Shown: in pieces, positions 17,246-17,623 of the stretch
Numbering within the stretch: position 1 is the first letter of the stretch
How the letters are laid out: each line of letters opens with the position of its first letter
DNA from: Trebouxia sp. TZW2008
Lineage: Eukaryota > Chlorophyta > Trebouxiophyceae > Trebouxiales > Trebouxiaceae
Direction of reading: 5' to 3'
DNA: 17,623 bases
Assembly: GCA_002118135.1 (NCBI GenBank)
Contig: BDIU01000570.1
Location: forward strand, 1-17,623
Notes under the pieces: generated by a model
The model's database searches: none
What the model saw: the letters and a program-made list of their open reading frames with translations, nothing else
Told to the model about the DNA's origin: nothing
Program-made: the position numbers and the translations under genes

Positions 17246-17333
17246 ATAATTTTACATGCTTTAGCCAGCCAACAAGGCTGATCACATGTGCCACACTGTG
17301 GCAATGACTTTATGTCCATGAAATTCAGGCAGT
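17246..17333 (-). other. 3' UTR of the minus-strand non-LTR element
   Basis: Read on the minus strand, this follows the stop codon at 17334-17336. It contains TGTAA (17252-17256 on the + strand as TTACA), placed where a chlorophyte LINE would end. Just beyond it the integrase remnant of element B begins, so the LINE 3' end probably lies near 17246-17251. There is no poly-A run. Confidence 0.4.
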
Positions 17334-17623
17334 CTATAACATAGTGAAACACCCCCAAATGATCATGTTGCGCAAAAAGCGCATGTTATAACCGCAGCTC
17401 TCAAACAAACCAGGGTACTTGGCCCGCACCCCAGCCAATGCTCCACATTCAAACACTAAGTGCCTTTCATCCCCCAAGGCCCCAGAACCACACAGCGTGC
17501 ACAACCTACAGGCTCTAGCAATGCCACTGCGGCGACCAGCAGCAATAGGAAGCTGGTGAGAACCAAGCCTAAACTGTAGAAAGCGCTGCATGTTCCTGCC
17601 AGAAACAGGCAATTGACAATATC
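17334..17623 (-). pseudogene. 3' end of a non-LTR retrotransposon ORF (zf-RVT tail), partial
   Basis: On the minus strand the frame is open from the window edge to TAG at 17334-17336, about 95 residues. It reads QRFLQFRLGSHQLPIAAGRR, ARACRLCTLCGSGALGDERH and LVFECGALAGVRAKYPGLFE. The C-x2-C-x9-H-x4-C spacing after R-F-R-L-G-x-H-x-L-P matches the zinc-binding domain found C-terminal to the reverse transcriptase in many plant and algal non-LTR retrotransposons (zf-RVT family). It probably binds nucleic acid during target-primed reverse transcription. The visible part has no frameshift or stop and all four zinc ligands, so this copy is younger than elements A and B, or its tail is well kept. Whether the upstream RT is intact lies outside the window. 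Confidence 0.85.

Noticed and set aside
1..17623. A novel defence or CRISPR-like system
   Set aside because: No array of regular repeats, no Cas-like or toxin-antitoxin motifs and no prokaryotic gene organisation are present.

Overview
The window reads as nuclear DNA of a eukaryote, most likely a green alga (core chlorophyte). The support is: two decayed Ty3/gypsy retrotransposons, a non-LTR retrotransposon tail of the zf-RVT type common in chlorophyte genomes, TGTAA polyadenylation-like signals, one candidate gene with two short GT-AG introns, and strong TGC/GCA/CTG enrichment. There are no long intact bacterial-style genes, operons, tRNAs, rRNAs or CRISPR arrays. The organism call is an inference.

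Layout. 1-2475: anonymous, repeat-like DNA with short open frames and no convincing gene. About 2476-9469: element A, a decayed Ty3/gypsy chromovirus on the + strand. It has a candidate LTR pair (about 2476-2647 and 9316-9469), a leader holding a compositionally odd, hairpin-rich block (about 2920-3350), gag (about 3560-4510), a Dam-like adenine-methyltransferase domain (about 4691-5110), aspartic protease (about 5254-5570), reverse transcriptase (5754-6600), RNase H (about 6600-7090), integrase (about 7432-8540) and a C-terminal chromodomain (8713-8868). Many frameshifts, stops and active-site changes show it is dead. A 96-bp palindromic insertion sits in its gag.

9470-10340: anonymous DNA with a perfect 31-bp tandem duplication and an AATC microsatellite. 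10343-11608: the one stretch that looks like a live host gene, with an upstream region carrying two CACGTG boxes and a TATA-like site, a three-exon coding model (10622-11338, 191 aa) with a C-terminal membrane anchor, and a TGTAA signal. Its product is not recognised. 11609-14456: anonymous, with a possible minus-strand Copia-type remnant and one unexplained 127-codon open frame.

14457-17245: element B, a second and different decayed Ty3/gypsy element on the + strand, with protease, RT, RNase H and integrase remnants, cut off before the end of integrase. 17246-17623: the 3' end of a non-LTR retrotransposon on the minus strand, running off the window edge and apparently abutting the broken end of element B.

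In sum, this is a graveyard of nested and adjacent retroelements around one possible small membrane-protein gene. The most unusual item is the methyltransferase-like domain between gag and protease of element A.
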